A DNA stretch of 22,888 bases from an uncultured Bacteroides sp. (GTDB lineage: Bacteria > Bacteroidota > Bacteroidia > Bacteroidales > Bacteroidaceae): positions 1-22,888 of the forward strand of contig CAJJYX010000027.1 of the NCBI GenBank assembly GCA_905197435.1. The letters are read 5' to 3'. Below are positions 14,492-22,888 of the stretch, piece after piece; the first letter of the stretch is position 1, and each line of letters begins with the position of its first letter. The notes under the pieces were generated by a model. That model made no database searches, was not told the DNA's origin, and worked only from the letters and a program-made list of their open reading frames with translations. Made by a program: the position numbers and the translations under genes.

Positions 14492-16163
14492 TCAGTACTT
14501 AAAACTGCTGCCTCCTAAAAATTCTCTCAGCAAGGATGTAGGCGGGATTTCTTTGTCCTGCACGGGAGTGAAATACTTGATGAATTTCAGTAGCCGGTAG
14601 GCTTCCGCATATTCCGGACAGTTGCGCGGAACACTGGTGAGGATGGGCTCTGCATGGCAGCGGAGCACGGCAAATTCGAACAATAGGGCGGAGTTGAACA
14701 TGACATCGGCGTTTTCCTGATAGGGGAATATCCACTTGTCCTCGCCGGCACGCACACTTGGCCAGCGCGAGATGGTTTCTTGTGCCGAGTAGCCGCGGTA
14801 GTTGAAGTCGCGGATGATGCGGCGCAGCAGCCGGTTGTCCGTTGTGGGAATCCAGTTGTGGTCGTCCAGCGAGATGGTCGTCAGGGCAGATACGTAAATC
14901 TTGTATTTGCTGGCGGCGGGAATCTGTGTTGTCAGTTCGGGATTCAGGGCATGGATGCCTTCCAGAATGAGGATAGTCTGTTCGTCGATACGCAGTTTGT
15001 CACCTTTGTATTCTTTCTTTCCGAGGGTGAAGTTGAAGCGGGGCAGCTCCACTTCTTCGCCACGGAGCAATGCTTGCAACTGGGCGTTGAAGAGTTCGAG
15101 GTCGAGGGCGTAGAGTGATTCGTAGTCGTAGTTCCCGTTTTCGTCACGGGGGGTGTCTTCACGGTCTACGAAATAGTTGTCCAGCGAGATGGGGTAAGGG
15201 CGCAGGCCGTTGGTCATCAGTTGCACGCTGAGCCGCTTGCTGAAGGTTGTCTTTCCGGAGGATGAGGGCCCGGAGATGAGCACGAGCTTCACCCGGTTGC
15301 CATTTTCGCCGCGGTGGTAAATGGCGTCGGCTATTTGGGCTATCTTTTTCTCCTGTAGGGCTTCGGCCACGTTGATGAGGTCGGTGGCATGCCCTTTTTC
15401 GCAAGCCAGGTTGAAATCACCCACATTGCTCAGCCCCATGATATAGTTCCAGCGCAGGTGTTCCTTGAATACGTCGAGCATTTTCTCCTGCTTCACCACT
15501 TCCTCCAGGATATTCGGGTTTTCCTTGTTGGGGATGCGTAGCAGCAGGCCGTCGTAATACTTCACGATGTCGAACAGCCAGATATATCCGGTACTGGGCA
15601 GCAAGTTGCCGTAGTAATAGTCCACGGTATCACCCAGTGTGTAGTAGTAGGTATACAGGGAACCGGAAGTTTCCAGCAGCTTCACCTTGTCGTTCATGCC
15701 CCGTTCGCTGAATACGCGTACGGCTTCGGTGGTATGACATTCGGTGCGGCGGAATGGAATATCTTCCGCTATGATTTCCTGCATCCGTCTTTTTATGGCC
15801 GATACGTCTTCCAGCTCAATGGGACGCCCGATGCGGAGATTGCAGAAATAGCCTGGATACGGGATGCTCCACAAACAGTTTTCCATCCGGAAACAATTCA
15901 TTGACAGCCTTGTACAGGATAAAGCAAAGTGAACGGACATATGTACGCATACCGGAAGAATCCCGTACATCCAAAAATTCAACATCTTTATTGTTGTAGA
16001 CCCGGAAATTGAGTCCTTCAGAACGGTTATTTACTTTGGCGCTGACTACCTGATAGGGAAAATTAAGATTAAAACCGTAATAAATATCCGAAAGTGAGCT
16101 CCCGATAGGGAATTCTTTAGAAATATTATTATTTTTGCAACAAATTTGTAACATGTGTTTCAT
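14492..16163 (-). pseudogene. Nucleoside (uridine) kinase-like protein with N-terminal TGS-like domain, frameshifted
   Basis: Two overlapping frames together encode about 555 residues of one protein. The first (16163 to about 15855) starts MKHMLQICCKNNN and reaches LFPDGKLFVEHPVS. The second continues with GYFCNLRIGRPIELEDV and runs to 14492. Joining them needs removal of one base (the A complementary to T15854) or addition of two. The second part contains a P-loop GPSSSGKTTFSKRL, the kinase segment PISLDNYFVDREDTPRD and ILILEGIHALNP, typical of the phosphoribulokinase/uridine kinase fold that phosphorylates nucleosides with ATP or GTP. The N-terminal part resembles the threonyl-tRNA-synthetase-like region of Bacteroidetes nucleoside kinases. 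No slippery sequence is visible. It is either a real mutation or a sequencing error. The stop lies 33 bases before the sensor-kinase start. Confidence 0.85.
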
Positions 16164-16183
16164 GATGTCTTGTTTTTAGTGGG

Positions 16184-16212
16184 TTGACACGATAAATATA
16201 GGACATTATAAC
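16184..16212 (+). promoter_or_regulatory. Possible promoter of the Na/Pi cotransporter gene
   Basis: TTGACA (16184-16189) and TATAAC (16207-16212) are separated by 17 bases, resembling an E. coli sigma-70 promoter. Bacteroides primary sigma prefers TTTG/TAnnTTTG, so this may be chance in AT-rich DNA. Confidence 0.3.
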
Positions 16213-16246
16213 ACATGAAGGAATGAAACACCTTAAATAATTAAAG

Positions 16247-17944
16247 ATGGAATATTCTTTTTATGATTTTTTAAAGCTGCTCGGCTCATTGGCGTTGTTC
16301 CTCTATGGAATGAAGATTATGAGCGAGGGGCTTCAAAAATTTGCCGGTGACAGATTGCGGAGGATATTGACCGCGATGACGACCAACAGGGTGACCGGTG
16401 TTTTAACGGGCGTGCTGATTACGGCACTTGTGCAATCTTCCTCTGCAACTACGGTGATGGTTGTGAGTTTTGTCAACGCTGGGTTGTTGACGCTTTCGCA
16501 GTCCATAGGTGTCATAATGGGCGCTAATATAGGTACGACTGTTACGGCATGGATTATTTCAGCTTTAGGCTTCCAGGTGGACATTGCCGCCTTTGCTCTT
16601 CCTCTTCTTGCTTTCGGCATTCCTCTTCTCTTTTCTCAAAAAAGTAACCGCAAGTCTGTCGGTGAGTTTATTTTCGGTTTCTCATTCTTGTTCATGGGGC
16701 TTTCCTATCTGAAAGACAATGCTCCCGACCTGAGCCAGAACCCGGATATGCTGTCGTTTGTGCAGGATTATACCGACATGGGCTTTTTCTCCATACTTCT
16801 TTTTGTAGGTATCGGTACGATACTGACGATGATTGTGCAGGCATCTGCAGCTACCATGGCCATTACGCTTATCATGTGTGCCAACGGTTGGATCAGCTTC
16901 GAACTGGGAGCGGCGTTGGTGCTGGGCGAGAATATCGGTACGACTATCACGGCCAACCTTGCGGCGCTGACCGGAAATACGCAGGCGAGGAGGGCTGCCT
17001 TGGCTCATTTGGTATTCAATGTATTCGGTGTGATATGGGTGTTGTGCCTCTTTCATCCCCTGACCGGAGCTGTGTCGTGGTTTGTGGAGAACGTAATGGG
17101 TACTAAAGACCCGGCTGTGGCTGTATCCTTCAAGCTTTCTGCATTCCATACTTGTTTCAACATCTGCAACGTGTTGATATTGATATGGTTCGTGAAGTTC
17201 ATTGAACGCACGGTCTGCGCCATCATTCCGATGAAGGAACAGGATGAGGAATATCGCTTGCGCTTTATTTCGGGAGGTATGCTTTCTACGGCGGAGCTTT
17301 CCATTCTGCAGGCAAGCAAGGAGATACACCTTTTTGCCGAACGCACCCACCGTATGTTTGGAATGGTGCAGGATCTGCTGCATACGGAGAAGGATGATGA
17401 TTTTAACAAAGTGTTCAGCCGTGTGGAGAAATACGAGAATATCAGTGACAGTATGGAGTTGGAAATTGCCAATTACCTGAATCAAGTGTCCGAAGGGCGC
17501 CTGAGCTCGGAAAGTAAATTGCAGATACGTGCCATGCTGCGTGAAGTGACGGAGATAGAGAGCATCGGTGACAGTTGCTATAATCTGGCACGCACCATCA
17601 ACCGCAAGCGTCAGACGAATCAGGACTTTACGGAAAAACAGTACGAGCATATCCACTTCATGATGAAGCTGACGGACGATGCCTTGGAACAAATGATTGT
17701 CGTGGTGGAGCATCCGGAGCATGCAGGCGTGGATGTGAACAAGTCCTTCAATATAGAGAACGAAATCAATAATTACCGCAACCAACTGAAGAATCAGAAT
17801 ATCCTGGATGTGAACAACAAGGAATATGATTACCAGATGGGCGTTTACTATATGGACATCATTGCGGAATGTGAGAAGCTGGGCGACTATGTGGTGAATG
17901 TAGTGGAAGCCAGCAGTGATATAAAAGAAAAGAAAGCGTCTTAG
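16247..17944 (+). CDS. Na/Pi cotransporter family protein with PhoU-like C-terminal domain
   Basis: A 565-residue protein. The membrane half (about residues 8-320) contains the duplicated signature of the NptA/PNaS family: QSSSATT (63-69) with GANIGTT (92-98), and QASAATM (198-204) with GENIGTT (227-233). It should carry phosphate across the inner membrane with sodium. The cytoplasmic tail (about 345-560) is helical and charged, PhoU-like ([35 protein letters not shown]), and probably adjusts transport to phosphate status. The length is normal for this class. The start at 16247 gives the usual short lead before the first helix. The stop overlaps the rubredoxin stop on the other strand. Export of phosphate rather than import is possible in this family. 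Confidence 0.92.
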   Translation: MEYSFYDFLKLLGSLALFLYGMKIMSEGLQKFAGDRLRRILTAMTTNRVTGVLTGVLITALVQSSSATTVMVVSFVNAGLLTLSQSIGVIMGANIGTTVTAWIISALGFQVDIAAFALPLLAFGIPLLFSQKSNRKSVGEFIFGFSFLFMGLSYLKDNAPDLSQNPDMLSFVQDYTDMGFFSILLFVGIGTILTMIVQASAATMAITLIMCANGWISFELGAALVLGENIGTTITANLAALTGNTQARRAALAHLVFNVFGVIWVLCLFHPLTGAVSWFVENVMGTKDPAVAVSFKLSAFHTCFNICNVLILIWFVKFIERTVCAIIPMKEQDEEYRLRFISGGMLSTAELSILQASKEIHLFAERTHRMFGMVQDLLHTEKDDDFNKVFSRVEKYENISDSMELEIANYLNQVSEGRLSSESKLQIRAMLREVTEIESIGDSCYNLARTINRKRQTNQDFTEKQYEHIHFMMKLTDDALEQMIVVVEHPEHAGVDVNKSFNIENEINNYRNQLKNQNILDVNNKEYDYQMGVYYMDIIAECEKLGDYVVNVVEASSDIKEKKAS

Positions 17945-18102
17945 GACGCTTTCTCAAATTCTTCCTTGCCTACTCCGCACAAGGGGCAAACCCAATCTTC
18001 GGGGAGGTCTTCGAAAGATGTTCCCGGCTCTACGCCGTTTTCAGGATCTCCCAATTCCGGGTCATAAACATAATCGCATACAGTGCAAATGTACTTTTCC
18101 AT
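17941..18102 (-). CDS. Rubredoxin
   Basis: A 53-residue protein with the complete rubredoxin iron site: CTVC (C6, C9) and CPLC (C39, C42). The conserved [10 protein letters not shown] and the aromatic/acidic core EDLPEDWVC are also present. It carries one Fe(Cys)4 centre and serves as a one-electron carrier, often for peroxide or oxygen reduction in anaerobes. I chose ATG 18102, which gives the standard length. The frame is open upstream to 18240, but that extension does not look like rubredoxin. It is convergent with the Na/Pi cotransporter, with the two stops overlapping by three bases (17941-17944). It is probably monocistronic. I could not find a convincing TAnnTTTG box upstream. Confidence 0.95.
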   Translation of the reverse strand: MEKYICTVCDYVYDPELGDPENGVEPGTSFEDLPEDWVCPLCGVGKEEFEKAS

Positions 18103-18257
18103 AAATTCGTTTTTTAGCTTCATTCTTCTACTATAACGTTTAGAAAGCCCTTTTGGTTTTATCCTTGAATAAGAAAAGTTTATTTCTGCAATTCCATGCC
18201 GGAACCGGTAAGGGGAAATAAATGGTTGTCTATTAATCACTAATCATTATATGGGTA

Positions 18258-18287
18258 TTGTTTTCCCGGATTATTATTGTATTTTTG
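18258..18287 (+). promoter_or_regulatory. Promoter of the calcium ATPase operon
   Basis: TATTTTTG (18280-18287) fully matches TAnnTTTG and is preceded after 19 bases by TTG (18258-18260). Transcription would begin near 18294. This excludes the TTG at 18277 as a start codon and supports ATG 18316. Confidence 0.65.
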
Positions 18288-18315
18288 CGTTCCAAAATTA
18301 AACCTGAAGACTTGC

Positions 18316-21024
18316 ATGATTGCAATAAAGGATGATTATCATCATGTCGGGCTGACCGACGAACAAGTGCGGAAGAGCCGCAACGAGCATGGAGCAAATT
18401 TATTGACGCCTCCTAAACGGCCTTCACTGTGGAAATTGTATCTGGAGAAGTTTGAGGACCCTGTAGTTAGAGTATTGCTGGTTGCCGCCCTGTTTTCTCT
18501 GGTCATTTCCATTATAGAGAATGAATATGCCGAGACTATCGGCATTATAGCAGCCATTCTGATGGCTACCGGTATCGGCTTTTTCTTTGAGTATGATGCC
18601 GGTAAGAAATTCGACCTGCTGAACACAGTGAACGAAGAGACCTTGGTGAAAGTGATTCGTAACGGACGTGTGCAGGAGATTCCACGTAAAGATGTAGTGG
18701 TGGGCGACATCGTGGTGCTGGAAACCGGCGAAGAAGTGCCGGCAGACGGTGAACTGCTGGAAGCCATTTCCTTGCAGGTGAACGAGTCGAACCTGACCGG
18801 AGAACCGGTAGTGACCAAAACTACCGTAGAAGCCGATTTTGACGAGGAGGCCACGTATGCCTCCAACCGCGTTTTGCGCGGCACAACAGTGGTGGACGGA
18901 CATGGCACCATGCGTGTGGAGGCTGTGGGCGATGCCACGGAAATAGGCAAGGGGGCACGCCAGAGCACTGAACAGAATACAGAACCTACTCCACTGAATA
19001 TCCAGCTTGCCAAATTGGCCAACCTGATTGGAAAGATTGGCTTTTCCGTGGCAGGACTGGCTTTTCTCATTTTCTTTATAAAGGATGTGGTACTGGTTTA
19101 CGACTTTTCTTCATTCCACACCTTCCATGATTGGTTACCGGCTTTGCAGGCCACTTTGCAGTACTTTATGATGGCAGTTACCCTGATCGTGGTGGCTGTG
19201 CCCGAAGGTTTGCCGATGAGTGTCACACTCAGTCTGGCATTGAACATGCGCCGTATGCTTTCCACCAATAACCTGGTGCGCAAGATGCATGCATGCGAGA
19301 CGATGGGAGCCATTACAGTGATTTGTACCGACAAGACCGGGACATTGACCCAAAATCAGATGCAGGTGTATGAGGCTGACTTCTATGGTTTGAAGAATAA
19401 CGGGCGTTTGGGGGATGATGACCTCAGCAAGCTGGTGATGGAAGGTATCAGCGCTAATTCCACAGCTTTCTTGGAGGAAGAGGTGCCCGGCGAGAAACCG
19501 AAAGGGGTGGGTAATCCTACGGAAGTGGCATTGCTGCTTTGGCTGAACAATCAAGGATATGATTATTTGACCTTGCGCGAAAACGCTGCGGTTATCGACC
19601 AGTTGACTTTCTCTACGGAAAGAAAATTCATGGCTACCTTGGTGCAATCTCCCCTGATCGGGAAGAAGGTGCTGTATGTGAAAGGCGCTCCTGAGATTGT
19701 TTTGGGCAAGTGCAAGGATGTCATGCTGGACGGCAAGCGTGTAGATGCGGTGGAATATCGCTCTACGGTGGAGGCTCAGTTGCTCGGCTACCAGAATATG
19801 GCCATGCGTACGCTTGGCTTTGCATTCAGGATTGTGGATGAAAAAGAATTGCAGGGAGGAGCGGATAATTCCCAATTCTCAATTCTCAATTCTCGGTTGG
19901 TAGAAAATTTGTCGTTCTTGGGTGTGGTGGCCATCAGTGATCCTATCCGTCCGGATGTGCCTGCGGCCGTTGCCAAATGCCAGTCGGCAGGTATCGGAGT
20001 GAAGATTGTGACGGGAGATACGCCGGGTACGGCTACCGAGATAGCACGCCAGATCGGTTTGTGGAAACCGGAAGATACGGAACGGAATCGCATTACGGGA
20101 GCTGCATTTGCCGAACTGACGGACGAAGAGGCTTTGGACCGGGTGATGGACTTGAAGATTATGTCGCGTGCGCGCCCCACGGACAAGCAGCGCCTGGTGC
20201 AATTGTTGCAGCAGAGAGGTGCAGTGGTGGCAGTGACGGGTGACGGAACGAATGACGCTCCTGCGCTGAACCATGCACAAGTGGGGCTTTCGATGGGCAC
20301 CGGAACTTCTGTTGCCAAGGAGGCCAGCGACATCACGCTGCTGGATGACTCGTTCAACAGCATAGGTACGGCTGTGATGTGGGGACGTTCTTTGTACAAG
20401 AATATACAGCGTTTCATTGTTTTCCAGCTGACTATCAATTTTGTGGCGTTGTTTATCGTCCTTCTGGGCTCATTGGTTGGTACGACGCTTCCTTTGACCG
20501 TCACGCAGATGTTGTGGGTGAATTTGATTATGGATACGTTTGCGGCCTTGGCCTTGGCATCCATCCCGCCCAGTGAAAGTGTGATGAAGGAAAAGCCGCG
20601 CAAGAGTACGGATTTCATTATAACCAGGTCCATGAGGTATTATATTTTGGGAGTGGGGCTTGTCTTTCTGGCATTGCTTATGGGTATGCTCTTCTGGTTT
20701 GACAACGAAGAAGGCGGTATGACTACTTATCGGTTGACTGTGTTCTTCACATTCTTCGTGATGCTTCAGTTCTGGAACTTGTTCAATGCGCGTGTGTTCG
20801 GTACTTCGGACTCGGCGTTCAAGGGCATTTCCAGATCATACGGCATGGAGCTGATTATACTCGCCATATTGGGCGGGCAGATACTGATTGTGCAGTTTGG
20901 TGGAGCTGTGTTCCGCACAGTGCCGCTTGATTTTATGACCTGGATGGCGATTGTCGTTTCTACCTCGTTTGTCTTGTGGGTAGGCGAACTGGTTCGTCTG
21001 GTCCGACGTTTAACGCAAAAATAG
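18316..21024 (+). CDS. Calcium-translocating P-type ATPase, PMCA type
   Basis: A 902-residue type II P-type ATPase. Visible parts are the actuator motif NLTGEPV, M4 with PEGLPMS, the phosphorylation site DKTGTLT (aspartate near residue 339), the nucleotide-binding KGAPE, the hinge TGDGTNDAPAL, and M6 with WVNLIMDTFAALALA, as in plasma-membrane calcium pumps. It should export Ca(2+) from the cytoplasm at the expense of ATP. The N-terminal cation-ATPase domain is short (HHVGLTDEQVRKSRNEHG). ATG 18316 is preferred because the promoter lies just upstream. An insertion-like stretch (residues about 517-527) is encoded by 7-base tandem repeats and is not part of the usual fold. The HAD gene follows after 3 bases. 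Confidence 0.93.
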   Translation: MIAIKDDYHHVGLTDEQVRKSRNEHGANLLTPPKRPSLWKLYLEKFEDPVVRVLLVAALFSLVISIIENEYAETIGIIAAILMATGIGFFFEYDAGKKFDLLNTVNEETLVKVIRNGRVQEIPRKDVVVGDIVVLETGEEVPADGELLEAISLQVNESNLTGEPVVTKTTVEADFDEEATYASNRVLRGTTVVDGHGTMRVEAVGDATEIGKGARQSTEQNTEPTPLNIQLAKLANLIGKIGFSVAGLAFLIFFIKDVVLVYDFSSFHTFHDWLPALQATLQYFMMAVTLIVVAVPEGLPMSVTLSLALNMRRMLSTNNLVRKMHACETMGAITVICTDKTGTLTQNQMQVYEADFYGLKNNGRLGDDDLSKLVMEGISANSTAFLEEEVPGEKPKGVGNPTEVALLLWLNNQGYDYLTLRENAAVIDQLTFSTERKFMATLVQSPLIGKKVLYVKGAPEIVLGKCKDVMLDGKRVDAVEYRSTVEAQLLGYQNMAMRTLGFAFRIVDEKELQGGADNSQFSILNSRLVENLSFLGVVAISDPIRPDVPAAVAKCQSAGIGVKIVTGDTPGTATEIARQIGLWKPEDTERNRITGAAFAELTDEEALDRVMDLKIMSRARPTDKQRLVQLLQQRGAVVAVTGDGTNDAPALNHAQVGLSMGTGTSVAKEASDITLLDDSFNSIGTAVMWGRSLYKNIQRFIVFQLTINFVALFIVLLGSLVGTTLPLTVTQMLWVNLIMDTFAALALASIPPSESVMKEKPRKSTDFIITRSMRYYILGVGLVFLALLMGMLFWFDNEEGGMTTYRLTVFFTFFVMLQFWNLFNARVFGTSDSAFKGISRSYGMELIILAILGGQILIVQFGGAVFRTVPLDFMTWMAIVVSTSFVLWVGELVRLVRRLTQK
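19867..19894 (+). repeat. Four 7-base tandem units (AATTCCC then 3 x AATTCTC) inside the ATPase gene
   Basis: AATTCCC is followed by three exact AATTCTC copies, all within the reading frame of the calcium ATPase and encoding NSQFSILNSR-like text. As seven is not a multiple of three, gain or loss of one unit would shift the frame. A related stretch (AATTCTC followed by CATTCTC) sits at 3875-3888 around the adaptor start. Confidence 0.8.
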
Positions 21025-21027
21025 GAG

Positions 21028-21648
21028 ATGAAAAGAAAAGGAATCAAAAACCTTATTATTGATTTTGGCGGGGTTCTGATTGATTTGGACCGCCAACGTT
21101 GTTTAGAGAATTTCAGGAAACTGGGATTGCCGGATGTGGAAGCTGCATTGGATCTCTACCATCAGCAGGATTTCTTCCAGAAATATGAGAAAGGACTGAT
21201 TTCCAGCGCGGAATTCCGGGATGTGATTCGTGGAAAGATAGGAAAACCGGTGACTGACACCCAGATAGATGATGCCTGGAACAGTTTTCTGGTGGGTATC
21301 CCTACCTTTAAGTTGGATTTGCTATTGGAGCTGCGTAAGAAATACGTTGTCTATCTGTTGAGCAACACCAATGAAATTCATTGGCAATGGTCATGCCAGC
21401 ATGCGTTTCGCTACAAGGCTTTCCGTGCAGAGGACTTTTTTGAACATATCTATCTTTCATACGAAATGAAGATGGCAAAACCGGATGCCGGGATTTTCCA
21501 AAAAGTATTGGATGATACCGGTATTCTTCCCGAAGAGACTCTTTTCATAGATGATTCTGATGCTAATTGCCGGACGGCAGAGGCATTGGGCATTTCTACC
21601 TATACGCCAAAAGCCTGTGAAGACTGGAGACATGCAGTTGGTTTGTGA
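21028..21648 (+). CDS. HAD-family phosphatase (YihX-like)
   Basis: A 206-residue haloacid-dehalogenase-fold protein. Motif I is IIDFGGVLIDLD with nucleophile D12 and glycine at +2, as in the YihX/epoxide-hydrolase-N-terminal group. Motif II is YLLSNTNEIHW, the motif III lysine is in KMAKPDAGIF and motif IV is FIDDSDANC. A helical cap domain lies between motifs I and II. The family hydrolyses sugar phosphates such as glucose-1-phosphate or small phosphoesters; the substrate cannot be read from sequence. It begins 3 bases after the ATPase stop and overlaps the RibF start by 17 bases, so the three genes are probably co-transcribed. A role in FMN or other cofactor turnover is conceivable from context only. 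Confidence 0.9.
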   Translation: MKRKGIKNLIIDFGGVLIDLDRQRCLENFRKLGLPDVEAALDLYHQQDFFQKYEKGLISSAEFRDVIRGKIGKPVTDTQIDDAWNSFLVGIPTFKLDLLLELRKKYVVYLLSNTNEIHWQWSCQHAFRYKAFRAEDFFEHIYLSYEMKMAKPDAGIFQKVLDDTGILPEETLFIDDSDANCRTAEALGISTYTPKACEDWRHAVGL

Positions 21649-22597
21649 AGCATCAGACACCGGTCTTCGCTCAAGTGTAGCCACTATCGGTTTCTTTGAC
21701 GGGGTACATCGGGGGCATCGCTACCTGATAGAGCAAGTGCGTGCGGTGGCTGCCGAGCGTGGACTCGCTTCGTCGGTCGTGACTTTTCCGGTACACCCGC
21801 GCAAGGTGATGCAGGTCGATTATCATCCGAAGCTGCTGACTACATGTGATGAGAAGGTTTCCTTGCTTGCCACGACGGGAGTGGATTATTGTATGATGCT
21901 CGGCTTTACTCCTGAGATAGCCCGGCTTTCGGCATGGGAATTCATGTCCATACTGAAAGAACGGTATCGGATACGGGCCTTGGTGGTGGGGTATGACCAT
22001 CGTTTCGGGCATAACCGGTGTGAGGGATTTGAAGACTATGTGCGCTATGGCCGCGAGCTGGGCATGGAGGTGCTTCTTGCGCACGCGTATTCCTATAGGA
22101 AGGAGTCATCAGTGACGGAGGTTACTGTCAGCTCCTCAGCCATCCGCGGCCTTTTGCAGGAGGGGAACGTCTCGGAAGCAGCCGAGTATCTGGGATATGA
22201 TTTTTTTCTGGATGGTATGGTTGTCGGTGGTTATCAGGTGGGGCGTAAGATAGGTTTCCCTACGGCTAATCTCCGTGTTTCCGACCCTGACAAGCTGGTA
22301 CCATGCGATGGTGTTTATGCTGTCCGTGTCTGTCTCGAAGGTAAGGAATACGGCGGAATGCTCAGTATCGGCTATCGTCCTACGTTGGAGAACGGGGCCG
22401 ACCGCAGTATTGAGGTTCATATATTCCGGTTTGATGCTGATATCTACCGGCAACCGATGCGCATTTCCTTTGTGCGGCGTACCCGCTCTGAACTGAAATT
22501 TGACAGCATAGAGGAACTCATTGCACAACTTCACCGTGACGAGGTGGAGATCAAGTCCATCCTTTCTGAGACAGGTAGGAATCAATCCTTATACTAA
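21632..22597 (+). CDS. ribF: Bifunctional riboflavin kinase/FAD synthetase
   Basis: A 321-residue protein of normal RibF length. The N-terminal FAD synthetase (nucleotidyltransferase) domain has GFFDGVHRGH (residues 20-29, HxGH type), VVGYDHRFGHNR and VSSSAIRGLL. The C-terminal flavokinase domain has GRKIGFPTANL, DGVYAVRV, MLSIGYRPT and EVHIFRFDADIY. It converts riboflavin to FMN with ATP and FMN to FAD with a second ATP in the cytoplasm. I chose ATG 21632 (MQLVCEASDTG) rather than 21551, because the extra 27 residues have no RibF character and lie entirely within the HAD gene. The remaining 17-base overlap suggests translational coupling. Confidence 0.95.
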   Translation: MQLVCEASDTGLRSSVATIGFFDGVHRGHRYLIEQVRAVAAERGLASSVVTFPVHPRKVMQVDYHPKLLTTCDEKVSLLATTGVDYCMMLGFTPEIARLSAWEFMSILKERYRIRALVVGYDHRFGHNRCEGFEDYVRYGRELGMEVLLAHAYSYRKESSVTEVTVSSSAIRGLLQEGNVSEAAEYLGYDFFLDGMVVGGYQVGRKIGFPTANLRVSDPDKLVPCDGVYAVRVCLEGKEYGGMLSIGYRPTLENGADRSIEVHIFRFDADIYRQPMRISFVRRTRSELKFDSIEELIAQLHRDEVEIKSILSETGRNQSLY

Positions 22598-22888
22598 GAT
22601 ATAGTCTTCACTTTACTCTGACTATACTTTAATGAAAAAGTCAGATGAGATTTTGAGCGAAGCTAATGACAAAGTAAACTTACCTCCTCCCCCCCATTCC
22701 AAACGCCTTTTGAACGGGATGTTTCTCCGGCACCGGGGAGCAAGGGGCTCGGCACCGGGGAACACTCCCTTCGGCACCGAGGAACACCCCCTTTCGTCTG
22801 ATGAACCTAAGTTACCCTGAATTCGATATAAGACTTTGCTTATAACTGATATGAACTGAAGTAAATGGTTAAGCAGTGCTATCTTAAT
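22598..22888. other. Gene-free stretch after ribF
   Basis: No credible gene was seen. It holds a short inverted repeat right after ribF (TATAGTC at 22600-22606 with GACTATA at 22620-22626), too weak to call a terminator with confidence. It also holds the 22-base tandem repeats and an AT-rich end that may lead into the next gene. Confidence 0.6.
22728..22793 (+). repeat. Three 22-base GC-rich tandem repeats
   Basis: Copies at 22728-22749, 22750-22771 and 22772-22793 each begin CGGCACCG. The second and third continue as GGGAACACTCCCTT and AGGAACACCCCCTT. The first differs in its second half (GGGAGCAAGGGGCT). They lie between ribF and the right window edge, in AT-richer surroundings. A 62-codon frame crosses them but resembles nothing. 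Confidence 0.8.

Noticed and set aside
15840..15870. Programmed ribosomal frameshift in the nucleoside kinase gene
   Set aside because: No slippery heptamer, internal Shine-Dalgarno or downstream structure is seen, and the enzyme family is normally encoded in one frame.
16682..17785. 367-codon open frame on the minus strand
   Set aside because: It is fully antisense to the Na/Pi cotransporter, which has all family signatures. The translation is His-rich and unrelated to known proteins.
22600..22626. Inverted repeat after ribF as terminator
   Set aside because: The stem is only 7 A/T-rich base pairs with a 13-base loop and no T run directly after it.
22632..22820. 62-codon frame after ribF as a small gene
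   Set aside because: Its middle is made by the 22-base tandem repeats and its sequence is Gly/Pro-rich without a signal peptide or GG leader. It has no good promoter or ribosome site.

Overview
The window looks like a chromosomal segment of a Bacteroides-type bacterium (order Bacteroidales). The reasons are the -7 elements of the form TAnnTTTG, the weak Shine-Dalgarno signals, lipoproteins with Bacteroides-like lipoboxes, a DUF3244-type secreted protein, TPR sensor proteins and a GG-leader peptide of the Bacteroidetes kind. No rRNA, tRNA, CRISPR array or complete insertion sequence was recognised.

Layout. 1-900 (-) is the N-terminal part of rpoN (sigma-54), cut by the window edge. 1064-2437 (+) is a divergent Xaa-Pro aminopeptidase ending in a clear terminator. 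From 11819 down to 2575, all on the minus strand, lies the most interesting region, a peptide export locus. In transcription order it holds a membrane-spanning TPR/helix-turn-helix lipoprotein (11819-10128), a small secreted DUF3244-like protein (10021-9608), a 65-residue GG-leader peptide precursor with six cysteines (9534-9337), a TlpA-like thioredoxin lipoprotein (9190-7694), a fusion of an inactive C39-like domain, VKOR and thioredoxin (7684-6083), a C39-peptidase ABC exporter (6073-3887) and an HlyD-type adaptor (3870-2575). The last four genes are separated by only 9 to 16 bases. Upstream of the DUF3244 gene are TGCCCAA repeats at 11 and 21 base steps. Between the precursor and the thioredoxin gene are a long hairpin and a perfect palindrome.

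11941-12900 (-) is a 5'-truncated TolC/NodT-type outer-membrane efflux gene. It abuts the end of a TPR sensor-kinase gene (14458-12953, -) that has an intact-looking ATPase domain but lacks the usual phosphoacceptor histidine. 16163-14492 (-) is a nucleoside (uridine) kinase-like gene split by a frameshift near 15854.

16247-17944 (+) is a Na/Pi cotransporter with a PhoU-like tail, overlapping tail to tail with rubredoxin (18102-17941, -). 18316-22597 (+) is a likely operon of a PMCA-type calcium P-type ATPase, a YihX-like HAD phosphatase and bifunctional riboflavin kinase/FAD synthetase RibF. The last 291 bases hold no convincing gene, but they contain three 22-base tandem repeats.

How the parts could work together (inference): the membrane regulator senses an envelope signal and activates the DUF3244/precursor promoter. 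The exporter removes the double-glycine leader and secretes a 43-residue peptide. VKOR-thioredoxin and the TlpA lipoprotein form or proofread its disulfides. No lanthionine, YcaO or radical-SAM enzyme is present, so disulfides are the only modification the locus suggests.
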